From Pseudogracilibacillus sp037892545 (GTDB lineage Bacteria; Bacillota; Bacilli; Bacillales; Amphibacillaceae), in assembly GCF_037892545.1 (NCBI RefSeq), contig NZ_JBBKBG010000006.1:1-64000 (forward strand): a stretch of 64,000 nt of DNA. The letters run 5' to 3'. A program made the position numbers and the translations under genes. Below are positions 16,891 to 25,551 of the stretch, in pieces (the first letter of the stretch is position 1; each line of letters opens with the position of its first letter). Below the pieces are notes generated by a model, which saw only the letters and a list, made by a program, of their open reading frames with translations, had not been told where the DNA came from and searched no databases.

Positions 16891-18085
16891 ATATGTGGGA
16901 GTTTATATCGATGATAAAGGGCAATATTTTTATGAAACGGAGTTAGGAACAGATCGAATTACTGGGAAACGTCTTCGGAAAAAGGGGCGTACGAATCAGC
17001 AAGGAAGAAAGTTCACTTCTGCGTTACAGGCCTATAAAGAATTGGTACGGGTAAAAAATGAATACCATAAAGCAAACGGGTACGGGAACTATCATATGAC
17101 ATATGGCCAATTCATGGATACTGTATATATTCCTGCATATGAAACAGAGGTGGAAGAAAGTACTTTTTATGTTCGTAAACGAACGTTAGAAAGTATGAGA
17201 GATCGTTTCTATAACATAGAACTTCGCTCTCTAACTGTAGAAGATGTTCAACGGTATCGAACTTGGCTACTTTCAGACAAAGGAGCTGGATATTCCCAAG
17301 CATATGCTAGTTTAGTATTTGGTATGTTTCGTAAAAGTTTAGATATGGCAGTGGATATGCAATATCTAGAAATGAATGTATCTAAAAAGGTGAAAGCTAT
17401 TCCAAAGGGAAAGGCAGTTGTTCCTTATTGGACTAAGAAAGAATTTGAAAAGGTTATATCAGTTATTTGTCTAGATGATTTTTATGAACATTTATGTTTT
17501 GTGATGTTATGGGTTTATTTTATGACTGGGCTTCGTGTCAATGAAGGTACAGCATTATGGTGGGAAGATGTAGACTTTAAAAACAAGCGACTTCGTGTTC
17601 ATCATTCCCTATATTTACGAAACAAGAGCAATTGGCAAAGGAAAAATTATACAAAGACAGAGGATGGAAAGCGAATCATCTCTTTAGATAATGATACGAT
17701 AGAGATTTTAAAAGTATGGAAAGAACGACAAGCCAAAATAGGAATTGACGATTTCATTTTTAGTTATGATGGAACACCAATGATAAAATCAACAATTGGC
17801 AGAATTATTCAACGTTATGCAAAACTTGCAAATGTTCATCGTATTCAAGCTAAAGGGCTCCGACATTCACATGCATCCTATCTTATTAATGAATTTAACG
17901 TTTCTGTTTTAATTTTGTCAAAGCGTATGGGACATTCCAGTCCAGAAATTACCTTAAAGCATTATTCACATATGTGGTCAGGTGTAGATGAACTCATTGC
18001 GGAAGAGATGACAGGTAACATTAATATACGAACAGCGGAAAAATCAGGTATATCATTTAATGGTAACCAAGCAGTAAAAAAATAA
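16877..18085 (+). CDS. int: Tyrosine integrase of a Tn916-like element
   Basis: A 402-residue phage-type integrase. The N-terminal arm-binding domain (YVGVYIDDKGQYFYE...) is followed by a SAM-like core-binding domain (about 70-170) and a catalytic domain. Catalytic residues seen are Arg in MTGLRVNEGTALWW, Arg in KGLRHSHASYL, His in MGHSSPEITLKHYS and the nucleophile Tyr in the same motif. The first His of the usual HxLRH is a Lys here. GTG start. It appears complete, although the transfer genes of the element are missing from this window. Confidence 0.9.
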   Translation: MAKTKYVGVYIDDKGQYFYETELGTDRITGKRLRKKGRTNQQGRKFTSALQAYKELVRVKNEYHKANGYGNYHMTYGQFMDTVYIPAYETEVEESTFYVRKRTLESMRDRFYNIELRSLTVEDVQRYRTWLLSDKGAGYSQAYASLVFGMFRKSLDMAVDMQYLEMNVSKKVKAIPKGKAVVPYWTKKEFEKVISVICLDDFYEHLCFVMLWVYFMTGLRVNEGTALWWEDVDFKNKRLRVHHSLYLRNKSNWQRKNYTKTEDGKRIISLDNDTIEILKVWKERQAKIGIDDFIFSYDGTPMIKSTIGRIIQRYAKLANVHRIQAKGLRHSHASYLINEFNVSVLILSKRMGHSSPEITLKHYSHMWSGVDELIAEEMTGNINIRTAEKSGISFNGNQAVKK

Positions 18086-18237
18086 GTTCCGCCAGAATCC
18101 CCGCCAAAATAAGTTGAAGGTGTGATAAATGTTGATGTAACGATGTTTTGACGTCACCTGCAAACTTGGAGTGGGAATAATAAGCTAACTTGATTTGGTG
18201 AGAGAATGCCTATTTAACAGCATTTAATTTAATCAAA

Positions 18238-18288
18238 AATGAATAAAAAGGTATAAAAAGATATAGTTCCCTACCAAAAACCCTACCA
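18238..18288 (+). repeat. CCCTACCA repeat, copy 1 (after int)
   Basis: A 51-base segment starting AATGAATAAAAAGGTATAAA and ending with two CCCTACCA units separated by five A. It recurs almost unchanged at 25552-25603 (one extra A, one T to C), and its last 35 bases recur at 19920-19954. It lies 150 bases after the integrase, where an element end or attachment site is expected. Confidence 0.75.
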
Positions 18289-18315
18289 GCTAAATTTTTT
18301 GGTAGGGATTTTTTA
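18281..18315 (+). terminator. Terminator after the integrase gene
   Basis: CCCTACCA and TGGTAGGG pair perfectly around an 11-base loop and are followed by ATTTTTT. One arm is the second CCCTACCA unit of the repeat. Copies 2 and 3 of the repeat lack the matching arm. Confidence 0.7.
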
Positions 18316-18556
18316 ATTTATTTTGTTTATTAAGGTGTTCTTGTATTTTCCCATTTTTTAAATTGAATATCATTTCTATACACAATAAAGACCACCAAAA
18401 TAATATGAAAATGTAATAAATGTGCTAAAATAGATTACACATTAAAAAAATGTATAAGTTACAAGAAATGGTTTAAAAGATACCCTGTTTTAAAATATAG
18501 AATAAGCGTTCGTTTTATGGTGAAATATCCCGATGAAGACGGAAGGAAGATTTAAT

Positions 18557-18925
18557 ATGGCAAGAAATAATAGTACTTTAATTAAACCGTTCGTGAAATG
18601 GGTTGGTGGAAAGCGTCAGCTACTTGATGATATTTATGAATATATGCCTGATGATGGATACTCAACTTATTATGAACCTTTTTTGGGTGGGGGTGCCTTA
18701 TTTTTAAGCGAGCAACCCAAAAAAGCAATTGTTAATGATGGAAATGAAGAATTAATTAATACTTATAAAGTAATACAGAGAAATGTTTCTGAATTAATAG
18801 AAGCGTTAAAAGTACATAAAGAAAAGAATAATGAAGACCACTTTTATGAAGTTCGTGAATGGGATAGAAAACCGGGATATGAGGAACGTTCTGATGTAGA
18901 AAAAGCAGCACGTCTTATTTATTAA
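18557..18925 (+). pseudogene. Dam-type adenine methylase, N-terminal fragment
   Basis: About 122 residues with the SAM-binding motif IKPFVKWVGGKRQLL and the YYEPFLGGGALFL motif typical of DpnM/Dam N6-adenine methylases. The frame ends at AARLIY; family members continue with an LNKT(C)FNG segment. The following bases (TTAATAAAACTTT) look like that segment shifted out of frame. The catalytic DPPY motif and target recognition domain are absent, so the enzyme cannot function. No matching restriction gene is seen. Confidence 0.8.
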
Positions 18926-18964
18926 TAAAACTTTAGATGATTTATTCTGGGAGGTAGAGAATTA

Positions 18965-19423
18965 ATGAAATCTTGGTTGTCGTTTTTATTACCAGATGAT
19001 GAATATCGGGAGAAAAAGACTTTATATATTTTTTCTGAAGGGTCTGTTATTCTCTTATTATTTTTAATCGGTGTATTCATTATTAACAAATTCCCAAGTC
19101 TTCAGATTGATTTAGAGTTTTCGTTATTTATAGCTATCTGGATCTTTATAGGTTACGTTTTCTTAAGATATATCATTTCAGGTATGGAGTATACAGACAT
19201 TTTTACGGAACAGGCTTATAAAAGGCAATTAAAAGTTTTCATTATAAAATCATGTGGATTTGTCATTATTTTTAACCTTGCATACTCAGTTTTTATGCTC
19301 CCTAACAGCATCAGTAAATGGTTTGAAATAATAACCGTATCGATTATGGGTGGCTTAGTCTTATTTTTCGTGGATTATATTTCCTTAAAGAAGTCGTATA
19401 AAAAGAATAGAGAATTGTTATAA
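18965..19423 (+). CDS. Hypothetical membrane protein
   Basis: A 152-residue protein with four hydrophobic segments (about residues 24-42, 53-71, 93-112 and 121-138). It starts MKSWLSFLLPDDEYREKK and ends in a basic tail. TGGGAGG precedes the start. I do not recognise it with certainty; the LPDDEY...E N-terminus resembles small Firmicute membrane proteins of unknown function. It lies among truncated mobile-element genes but is itself open. Confidence 0.55.
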   Translation: MKSWLSFLLPDDEYREKKTLYIFSEGSVILLLFLIGVFIINKFPSLQIDLEFSLFIAIWIFIGYVFLRYIISGMEYTDIFTEQAYKRQLKVFIIKSCGFVIIFNLAYSVFMLPNSISKWFEIITVSIMGGLVLFFVDYISLKKSYKKNRELL

Positions 19424-19509
19424 AACTTATTATTAGTAATAAGAGAAAGTGTCAGGGGTAAGAATAAATTGTTAAATAATATGCTTAATCCCCTGATATG
19501 GATGTCAAT

Positions 19510-19922
19510 CGTTCCTGTTACTAGGCTAATTAAATGGATTCAAGAAGCAAGCCTTAAAAAAAACGTTTACCAGTGTTGCAGAAGAGATTGGCGTTGATGA
19601 GAAAACTGTACGAAATATCTTTAATGACTACATTGATGAGCTTGAAGCTAAAACTGATTTTAGAACGCCTAAATGGCTTGGTATTGATGAAGTCCATTTG
19701 CTTAAAAACTATCGTTGTGTCATCACAGATGTTGAAAACAAATCAATAATAGACATCGTACGTAAACGCAATAAATATACTGTCATCAGTTATCTCTCAA
19801 AGCGCCAAGATATTGATAAAATTGAATTTGTAGCAATGGATATGTGGAATCCTTATAAGAGTGCTGTTAACACAGTGATACCACATGCCAAAATCGTAAT
19901 TGATAAATTCCATGTCGTTAAA
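19510..19922 (+). pseudogene. ISL3-family transposase fragment
   Basis: After a frame slip in an A-run near 19557, the sequence encodes TSVAEEIGVDEKTVRNIFND (HTH), then WLGIDEVHL with the first Asp and AMDMWNPYKSAVNTVIPHAK with the second. It ends IVIDKFHVVK, all hallmarks of ISL3 transposases. At 19920 the ISL3 sequence stops abruptly and changes to copy 2 of the CCCTACCA repeat. The C-terminal half with the catalytic Glu is missing. Confidence 0.82.
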
Positions 19923-19954
19923 AAAGATATGGTTCCCTACCAAAAACCCTACCA
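19920..19954 (+). repeat. CCCTACCA repeat, copy 2 (in ISL3 remnant)
   Basis: Thirty-five bases (AAAAAAGATATGGTTCCCTA, then the remaining CCAAAAACCCTACCA). They match copies 1 and 3 except at one or two positions. The repeat joins directly to the ISL3 coding sequence, so it marks a rearrangement breakpoint. Confidence 0.75.
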
Positions 19955-20063
19955 AAAGATGGTTGGGAACGTTGATTTAGCAGTTTTTTGTATAAAGTGA
20001 ATTAGGCATGCCCCCACCAGAAACATCGTTACAGTTGCTATAAAAAATAATATTTAATAATCA

Positions 20064-20101
20064 AAAAACACGTTTCCTTTTTGGGAGCGTGTTTTTTTTG
20101 T
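20064..20101 (+). terminator. Rho-independent terminator
   Basis: AAAAAACACG pairs with CGTGTTTTTT around a loop of about 15 bases, followed by a T-run. It lies between the ISL3 remnant and the ArdC-like fragment. Confidence 0.7.
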
Positions 20102-20128
20102 CTTTTTTTATTTAAATGAGGTGATCGT

Positions 20129-20521
20129 TTGATAGGTCGTGTTATTGATGAAAGTGAGTTTGTCTTACATGCCGAAGAAATAGGTGAAGATGTTGGCTTT
20201 CCTAACGTTCGTTTGGTCGGTTTGTATAGCGATCAAGACGAACGTTGTTTTTACTATATTGATAGTTCAACAAAAGAGGTTTTAGAAATGTTCCCGATAA
20301 AAAAGGAGGATAATCAGGTGGTAGAAAAAAAGGAAAAAGCGATTGAAGGGCATTTTACATCACCTGAACAAATGAAAGAGTATTTATCCTTTATGTCAAA
20401 GTTTCATCAATACTCACCAAGAAACACAAGTTTAATCCAATCACAATTCAGTGGAGCTAAAGCAGTTGGAAGTTTTAAAATACTTCTTGCTCTCGCTTCG
20501 TTAAAATACTGTGGTGTTTGA
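20129..20521 (+). pseudogene. ArdC/LtrC-like antirestriction protein, N-terminal piece
   Basis: A 130-residue frame from a TTG with GAGGTGATCG upstream. The first 60 residues (VRLVGLYSDQDERCFYYID) are unrecognised. Then comes PEQMKEYLSFMSKFHQYS, PRNTSLIQSQFSGAKAVGSFK, the start of the ssDNA-binding domain of ArdC/LtrC proteins of conjugative elements. After GSFK the sequence changes to an unrelated ILLALASLKYCGV and stops, while family members continue for hundreds of residues. It is another truncated conjugative-element gene. Confidence 0.65.
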
Positions 20522-20625
20522 ATTTATTTGAGTCGTCCAAATGGTACCCCTCCTTGCTGTTCGTAGAGTTGCGCGGAAAGGGATTATTTAGTCAATATAG
20601 CTTATGATGATGGGGCTTAAAAGGT

Positions 20626-20700
20626 ACGGCTATTTCAATAACTGTGTGCTTTAATCAATGATAATTACATAATGCCATTAATTCACATTGAAATAGTCGT
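20626..20700. repeat. Inverted repeat before cysK
   Basis: Arms ACGGCTATTTCAAT (20626-20639) and ATTGAAATAGTCGT (20687-20700) pair at 13 of 14 positions with 47 bases between. It could be a relic of insertion-sequence ends (GGCTATTTCAAT resembles ISL3-type termini) or a regulatory dyad just upstream of the cysK promoter. Confidence 0.5.
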
Positions 20701-20716
20701 ATTTAAAAACAACTTG

Positions 20717-20725
20717 TGCTATAAT
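20717..20725 (+). promoter_or_regulatory. Extended -10 promoter of cysK
   Basis: TGCTATAAT is a perfect extended -10 element 34 bases before the cysK start. No good -35 hexamer is seen 17 bases upstream. The right arm of the inverted repeat lies in that area. Confidence 0.5.
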
Positions 20726-20759
20726 CAAAATCAACGAAGCAAACGAGGAGTGAAACAAC

Positions 20760-21689
20760 ATGAGGGTTGTAAATAGTATTACTGAATTAATTGGGAATAC
20801 ACCGCTTGTAAAATTAAATCGCATCCAACCTGAAAATGGTGCAAGTGTGTATGTGAAATTAGAATATTTTAATCCAAGTAGAAGTGTAAAGGACCGTGCT
20901 GCATATTATATGATTGAACTTGCAGAACAACAGGGCGTTTTACAGCCTGGGGCAACGATTATTGAACCAACGTCAGGAAATACAGGGATTGGTCTAGCGA
21001 TGAATGCGGCTGCGAAAGGATATAAATTGATCATCGTCATGCCAGACAATGCGACAGCGGAACGTATTAATATTTTAAAAGCCTATGGCGCAGAAGTTGT
21101 GTTAACTCCACGTGAAGATAAAATGCCTGGTTGTATTCATAAGGCAGAAGAAATTGCGAAAGACATTCCGAATAGCTTTATACCGATGCAGTTTGAAAAT
21201 GAAGCGAATCCAGAAATTCACCGTCAAACGACAGCGAAAGAAATTATTTCTACGTTAGATGAAGAAGGCGAGACACTTGCTGCTTTTGTCGGAACAGCTG
21301 GAACAGGTGGAACGATTACAGGTACAGGTGAAGTGTTGAAAGAGTATTATGACGGGTTGACGGTACATGTCGTCGAACCAGCAGGATCACCGGTACTTTC
21401 AGGAGGAGCACCTGGGTCACATAAATTAGTTGGTACAAGTCCAGGGTTTGTTCCGGACATTTTAAATACGGACATTTACGATGAAATTATAAAAATAGAA
21501 GACAATGAAGCATATGAAACGGTGCATGTGTTAGCAAAAGAAGAAGGGCTATTACTTGGTCCATCAAGTGGTGCATCAGTCTTCGCGGCATTACGTGTGG
21601 CGGAGAGATTGTCGCCAGATCAGACAGTTGTCTGCATCGCACCAGATACAGGGGAAAGGTATTTATCATCTGATTTATTTTCGGAATGA
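20760..21689 (+). CDS. cysK: Cysteine synthase (O-acetylserine sulfhydrylase)
   Basis: A 309-residue PLP enzyme that makes cysteine from O-acetylserine and sulfide. PSRSVKDRAAYYM holds the Schiff-base Lys, PTSGNTGIGLAM is the substrate loop and GTAGTGGTITGTG the phosphate-binding loop. GPSSGASVFAAL near the C-terminus carries the PLP-contacting Ser. Length is normal. GAGGAG precedes the ATG. The three genes that follow encode a sulfonate/taurine-type importer, so the cluster probably serves sulfur acquisition. Mobile-element debris surrounds it. Confidence 0.92.
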   Translation: MRVVNSITELIGNTPLVKLNRIQPENGASVYVKLEYFNPSRSVKDRAAYYMIELAEQQGVLQPGATIIEPTSGNTGIGLAMNAAAKGYKLIIVMPDNATAERINILKAYGAEVVLTPREDKMPGCIHKAEEIAKDIPNSFIPMQFENEANPEIHRQTTAKEIISTLDEEGETLAAFVGTAGTGGTITGTGEVLKEYYDGLTVHVVEPAGSPVLSGGAPGSHKLVGTSPGFVPDILNTDIYDEIIKIEDNEAYETVHVLAKEEGLLLGPSSGASVFAALRVAERLSPDQTVVCIAPDTGERYLSSDLFSE

Positions 21690-21719
21690 TGGTTGGTTAG
21701 TAGAAGAAATAGTTGAAAG

Positions 21720-21756
21720 TCCTACGTGGCATGGAGATTTTCACATACACGTAGGA
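21720..21756 (+). promoter_or_regulatory. Hairpin between cysK and the ABC genes
   Basis: TCCTACGTG and CACGTAGGA are perfect nine-base arms with 19 bases between them, 30 bases after cysK and 80 before the ATPase gene. No T-run follows, so it is unlikely to be a simple terminator. It may be an operator or a processing site that sets relative expression. Confidence 0.45.
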
Positions 21757-21837
21757 TACTATATCCAATTAAAACATATATTTTTTCACTTAATTCCAAC
21801 TATTTTCATACGATTACAGAACAAGGAGGGTTTTTAC

Positions 21838-22677
21838 ATGTATGTACAAATTAAAGACGTACACAAAAGTTTTTTAAAAGACAATGAACAAATGAAAGTA
21901 TTAGACAATATTAATTTAGACATCGAGAAAGGTAGTTTTGTTTCCATTGTTGGGCCATCAGGCTGTGGAAAATCAACCTTGTTAAATTTAATTGCTGGCC
22001 TTGATCAAGCAGATGAAGGTGCGATTTATGTGAATGATGAGCAAGTGACAAAGCCAGGTCCAAACAGGGTTGTCGTGTTTCAGTCAGATGGTTTATTTCC
22101 GTGGATGACGGTTTTAGATAATGTGACTTATGGATTGAAACTAAATGGGATGAGTAAAGATAAGGCAGAGGAAAAAGCATTGGAATATTTACAGATGGTC
22201 CATTTGAGTAAATATGTCGATTCCTATCCCCATCAATTATCAGGTGGAATGAAACAACGTGTCGCCATTGCACGGGCACTTGTGATGGAACCGGATATTT
22301 TACTGATGGATGAACCGTTCTCAGCGTTAGATGAACAGACACGAATGGTGCTGCATCATGAGTTACTTAAAATTTGGCAGCGCACGAAGGTGACGATATT
22401 CTTTGTCACACATAATATTCGTGAAGCAGTGCAATTATCAGAAGAAGTCATCGTATTTGCGACGCGTCCTGGTCGTTTGAAAAAGGTATTTTCCGTGCCA
22501 ACATCTAAAGATGGGATCATGCCAGACTCTGTTACGATGCATATAGAGCAACAAATTTTAGACGTATTACAATCAGAAATTGAGAAAGTGTTGAAGGAGG
22601 AAATGGGCAGTGACTACAGCTTTAAGACGAATCAGCTTCATCGCGATCATAGCGATAGTATGGGAAGTAACATCTAG
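21838..22677 (+). CDS. Sulfonate/taurine-type ABC transporter ATPase
   Basis: A 279-residue ATPase with Walker A GPSGCGKSTLLNLI, Q-loop VFQSDGLFPWMTV, signature LSGGMKQRVAIARAL, Walker B ILLMDEPFSALD and H-loop VTHNIREA. The FPWMTV Q-loop and TRPGR segment are typical of the SsuB/TauB/NrtD group. AGGAGGG before the ATG at 21838 fixes the start; a longer open frame upstream overlaps cysK and is not used. It overlaps the permease gene by 68 bases. Confidence 0.9.
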   Translation: MYVQIKDVHKSFLKDNEQMKVLDNINLDIEKGSFVSIVGPSGCGKSTLLNLIAGLDQADEGAIYVNDEQVTKPGPNRVVVFQSDGLFPWMTVLDNVTYGLKLNGMSKDKAEEKALEYLQMVHLSKYVDSYPHQLSGGMKQRVAIARALVMEPDILLMDEPFSALDEQTRMVLHHELLKIWQRTKVTIFFVTHNIREAVQLSEEVIVFATRPGRLKKVFSVPTSKDGIMPDSVTMHIEQQILDVLQSEIEKVLKEEMGSDYSFKTNQLHRDHSDSMGSNI

Positions 22678-23362
22678 ATTATCGGGTTTGCCAGATTTTA
22701 TGTTTCCTAGTTTGACACAGATATTCTCTACATTATTTAATGGACTTGTGACAGGACAGATTACAGGTGCCATCGTAAAAAGTTTAGGGAGAATTTTTAT
22801 CGGATTTTCCTTGGCAACGATTATTGGTGTCATTTTAGGTTATCTTATTTGGAAATATAAATTTATCGAGGACACATTAGGTTTTGTCGTTACGGCTTTA
22901 CAGTCAATTCCAAGTATCGTTTGGTTTCCACTTGCAATTATTTGGTTTGGGTTAAATGATTTTGCCATACTATTTATCGTTACAATTGGTGCGACTTGGA
23001 CGATGACGATTAGTGCGTCGAGCGGGTTCAAAAATGTGCCTGTCTTATATCAGCAAGTTGCTAGAACACTAGGTTCAAGTGGCTTGCATTTTATCAAAAC
23101 TGTTATTATACCGTCATCTGTGCCGCAATTATTATCAGGAATGAGGATAGCATGGGCATTCTCATGGCGCGCACTGATGGCAGGGGAGTTACTTGGTGCA
23201 AGTGATGGACTTGGACAATTATTAGAAACAGGTCGTGCACTCGGCCAGATGGATTTGGTCATTTCTATCATGATTATCATTGCAATTATCGGTACAATCA
23301 TGGACCATGTCGTGTTTTTACGACTTGAGAAAAATGTTCAGAAAAAATGGGGAATTCAATAA
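22610..23362 (+). CDS. Sulfonate/taurine-type ABC permease
   Basis: A 250-residue permease of the SsuC/TauC type with about six transmembrane segments. The cytoplasmic EAA-like loop is VARTLGSSGLHFIKTVIIPSSVPQL...GMRIAWAFSWRALMAGELLG. GTG start with AAGGAGG upstream, inside the ATPase gene. The 68-base overlap is long for such operons and suggests tight coupling. Confidence 0.9.
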   Translation: MTTALRRISFIAIIAIVWEVTSRLSGLPDFMFPSLTQIFSTLFNGLVTGQITGAIVKSLGRIFIGFSLATIIGVILGYLIWKYKFIEDTLGFVVTALQSIPSIVWFPLAIIWFGLNDFAILFIVTIGATWTMTISASSGFKNVPVLYQQVARTLGSSGLHFIKTVIIPSSVPQLLSGMRIAWAFSWRALMAGELLGASDGLGQLLETGRALGQMDLVISIMIIIAIIGTIMDHVVFLRLEKNVQKKWGIQ

Positions 23363-23380
23363 ACGAGAGGAAGTAATAAA

Positions 23381-24361
23381 ATGAGAAAATTGATTAGGTC
23401 ATTTATTTTAACGTTGTTAGTTGTAGGGGTGGTGGCAGGTTGTTCAGCAAAGGAAGATGATGATGTAACTATTGGATACTTCCCGAACTTAACACATATT
23501 GCCACAATTGTTGCACTAGAAAATGATTATTTCGCGGAGAGTTTTGGAGATGATGTCAATATTACGACGAAAACATTTACCAATGGTGGCTTATTCATGG
23601 AAGCAATGCAGACAAAAGAAATTGATGTTGGAACAGTTGGACCAGGACCATTATTAAACTTTTACGTCAAAAATCCAGAGTATCACCTCATTTCAGGTGC
23701 AGTAAATGGTGGGGCGGTTTTAATTGCGGAAGAAGAAAGTGGTGTTGATAGTTTAGAAGATTTAGACGAGAAAAAAGTGGCAATTCCAGTCATTGGAAGT
23801 ACGCAAGATGTGATGTTACGTAAAGCGTTACAAGATGTAGATTTAGCAACGACGACAAGTGGTGGAACAGTAGAATTACATGCGGCAGCACCAGCGGATA
23901 CAGCGACATTATTTGTCCAAAAGTCAGTTGATGCGGCAGCGACACAAGAGCCTTGGGGTTATATTTTAGAAACACAAGCTGATGGGAAATTATTACTTGA
24001 TTGGGATGAGTTCGCGTGGGGGAAAGAGTCCACGAACACGGTAGTCGCAGCACATGATACGTTCGTTGAAGACGTAGAAAAAGCAGAAGCATACCTTGCC
24101 GCACATAAGAAGGCGGTTGAGTTTATTCAAGAAAATCCACTAGAAGCACAAGAAATAGTTATTAGACATATTAAAGACTTAACAGGAAAAGAAATTGATG
24201 AAAAAGAAGCGGAAGCAGCTTTCAATCGTTTAGAAGTGACGATTGATGTCAATGAACAAGTAATCCAAGAAATGGCTACGATTAGTAAAGAAGCAGAATA
24301 TGTTCCATCAGATGATATTGATGGACTGATTGACCTATCGATATTGGAAGGTTTGAAATAA
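23381..24361 (+). CDS. Substrate-binding lipoprotein, SsuA/TauA-like
   Basis: A 326-residue extracellular binding protein. The signal peptide ends in a lipobox VVAGC (Cys at about residue 21), so the mature protein is lipid-anchored. GYFPNLTHIATIVALENDYF and VGTVGPGPLLNFYVKNP are characteristic of the NMT1/SsuA-like family that binds sulfonates, taurine, nitrate or thiamine precursors. Proximity to cysK favours a sulfur compound. It closes the operon and a terminator follows. Confidence 0.88.
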   Translation: MRKLIRSFILTLLVVGVVAGCSAKEDDDVTIGYFPNLTHIATIVALENDYFAESFGDDVNITTKTFTNGGLFMEAMQTKEIDVGTVGPGPLLNFYVKNPEYHLISGAVNGGAVLIAEEESGVDSLEDLDEKKVAIPVIGSTQDVMLRKALQDVDLATTTSGGTVELHAAAPADTATLFVQKSVDAAATQEPWGYILETQADGKLLLDWDEFAWGKESTNTVVAAHDTFVEDVEKAEAYLAAHKKAVEFIQENPLEAQEIVIRHIKDLTGKEIDEKEAEAAFNRLEVTIDVNEQVIQEMATISKEAEYVPSDDIDGLIDLSILEGLK

Positions 24362-24468
24362 ACTGGATGAGAGTGGAAGAAATAAAAACATAATGTCTTT
24401 GTTTAATGTTCAAAACGATAAGACGACCTTGTCATATCAACGTTTGTAGATAGAAATTGGTTCAAGAT

Positions 24469-24495
24469 GGTTCAAATCAGCTTGAACCTTTTTTA
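24469..24495 (+). terminator. Terminator of the ABC operon
   Basis: GGTTCAA and TTGAACC pair around a six-base loop, followed by TTTTTT. A further GGTTCAAG ten bases upstream can pair alternatively. Confidence 0.75.
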
Positions 24496-25056
24496 TTTAT
24501 AAGGAATTTAATAAATCTAAAGCAACACTATCCTGTTCATGTTTTTTCTCCGGCATAAGTTCAAGATAATAATTTTGTTTGTATATTCACATGACCTAAC
24601 CTTTTTGATACGTATACTAGATCTATATGAACCTCATCCAATGCCAAACTTCAGTAATACAGATCATGTCAACGAAATTGTGACAGGAACGTTACCGATT
24701 TTAATGAACTTATTTATTGCTTTAACCTCCATGTTTATATTAATAAATGTAAGGAAGATAAAATCATTTGAAAATTAAAATAATGATATGGAAAACGATA
24801 GAAGGTAGTGAGTCCGTTTTTAACTAGGAGATTTTGAATCATGGTTTATTTCTTTACAGGCATCTTTTTATATGGTTTTATAGGGATATATCGTCACAAT
24901 GATCCAATCTGGGTAAAAATTTTGATATAAACTAATTGCCTTTTAGTTTAGAACTATCATTAATTATTTGTTTATTTAAACATGTACATTATACTTCAAA
25001 TCTGAAACGCAGAGTTCTACTTTTATTATGTAGGTCATATAAGAGAGGTCTTGAAA
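24496..25056. other. No confident gene; decayed sequence
   Basis: A 79-codon frame at 24539-24778 with hydrophobic stretches, and a 29-codon frame at 24841-24930 (MVYFFTGIFLYGFIGIYRHN), look like pieces of small membrane proteins. Neither has a good ribosome binding site. I treat them as relics or chance frames. Nothing else is recognised here. Confidence 0.35.
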
Positions 25057-25344
25057 ATGAACAAGGATGAACAATTGAAAAAAATAAAGGATATAATGAA
25101 TAAATATGAAGATTGTGATAGCAAAGAGATGGCTTTACAATATGCGACAGATTTAATGGAGAAGCATGCCGGTTATTTGGTTGAACAAGCTGAACGCGTG
25201 AAACGATTGGAAAAACAAAATTATCATTATCGTGAAGCTATCGTAGAAGCAATAGATTTAGGATTATATGGCGATAGCGATGATGGTATCATTAAAATGT
25301 ACGACATCCTTAATGAAGCATTAGGAAAAGCTACAGATGATTGA
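25057..25344 (+). CDS. Small helical hypothetical protein, phage-like
   Basis: A 95-residue, highly charged, mostly helical protein (KKIKDIMNKYEDCDSKEMAL, VEQAERVKRLEKQN) of unknown function. GAGAGG lies eight bases before the ATG. Its stop overlaps the start of a 25-codon frame. Such small acidic proteins are common in phage and conjugative elements, in keeping with the setting. Confidence 0.45.
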   Translation: MNKDEQLKKIKDIMNKYEDCDSKEMALQYATDLMEKHAGYLVEQAERVKRLEKQNYHYREAIVEAIDLGLYGDSDDGIIKMYDILNEALGKATDD

Positions 25345-25414
25345 AATAGAACTTGAATTGAGAGACTATTTATTAAAAGATAGCAAACAGATAAAGAAGC
25401 AATTTAAAATATGA
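25337..25414 (+). CDS. 25-residue overlapping peptide or truncated gene
   Basis: Starts with an ATG overlapping the previous stop region and reads MIEIELELRDYLLKDSKQIK to a TGA. The opening resembles the N-terminus of some phage head-tail proteins, so it may be a truncated gene. Too short to classify. Confidence 0.25.
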   Translation: MIEIELELRDYLLKDSKQIKKQFKI

Positions 25415-25551
25415 GTAATGTTGACGATGATGATGTATGTAAGAAATGTTGTCTCAGGAACTTGACCTTGACTTATGTTCAGTTTGTTTTAAGTAATTCA
25501 TTCAGTTCTGGTTTAATATAAGTCTCAATTTCTTCTTCATTTTTGTTTTAT

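Noticed and set aside
18533..18925. Active restriction-modification system
   Set aside because: The methylase lacks its catalytic motif and no endonuclease gene is adjacent.
21556..21837. N-terminal extension of the sulfonate-type ATPase
   Set aside because: The extension overlaps cysK in another frame, while AGGAGGG directly before 21838 and the normal family start explain the gene.
24539..24778. Small membrane-protein gene
   Set aside because: No ribosome binding site and no recognisable family; described only as possible decayed sequence.
25337..25414. Prophage
   Set aside because: Only one small helical gene and a 25-codon frame look phage-like; no structural, lysis or replication genes are present.
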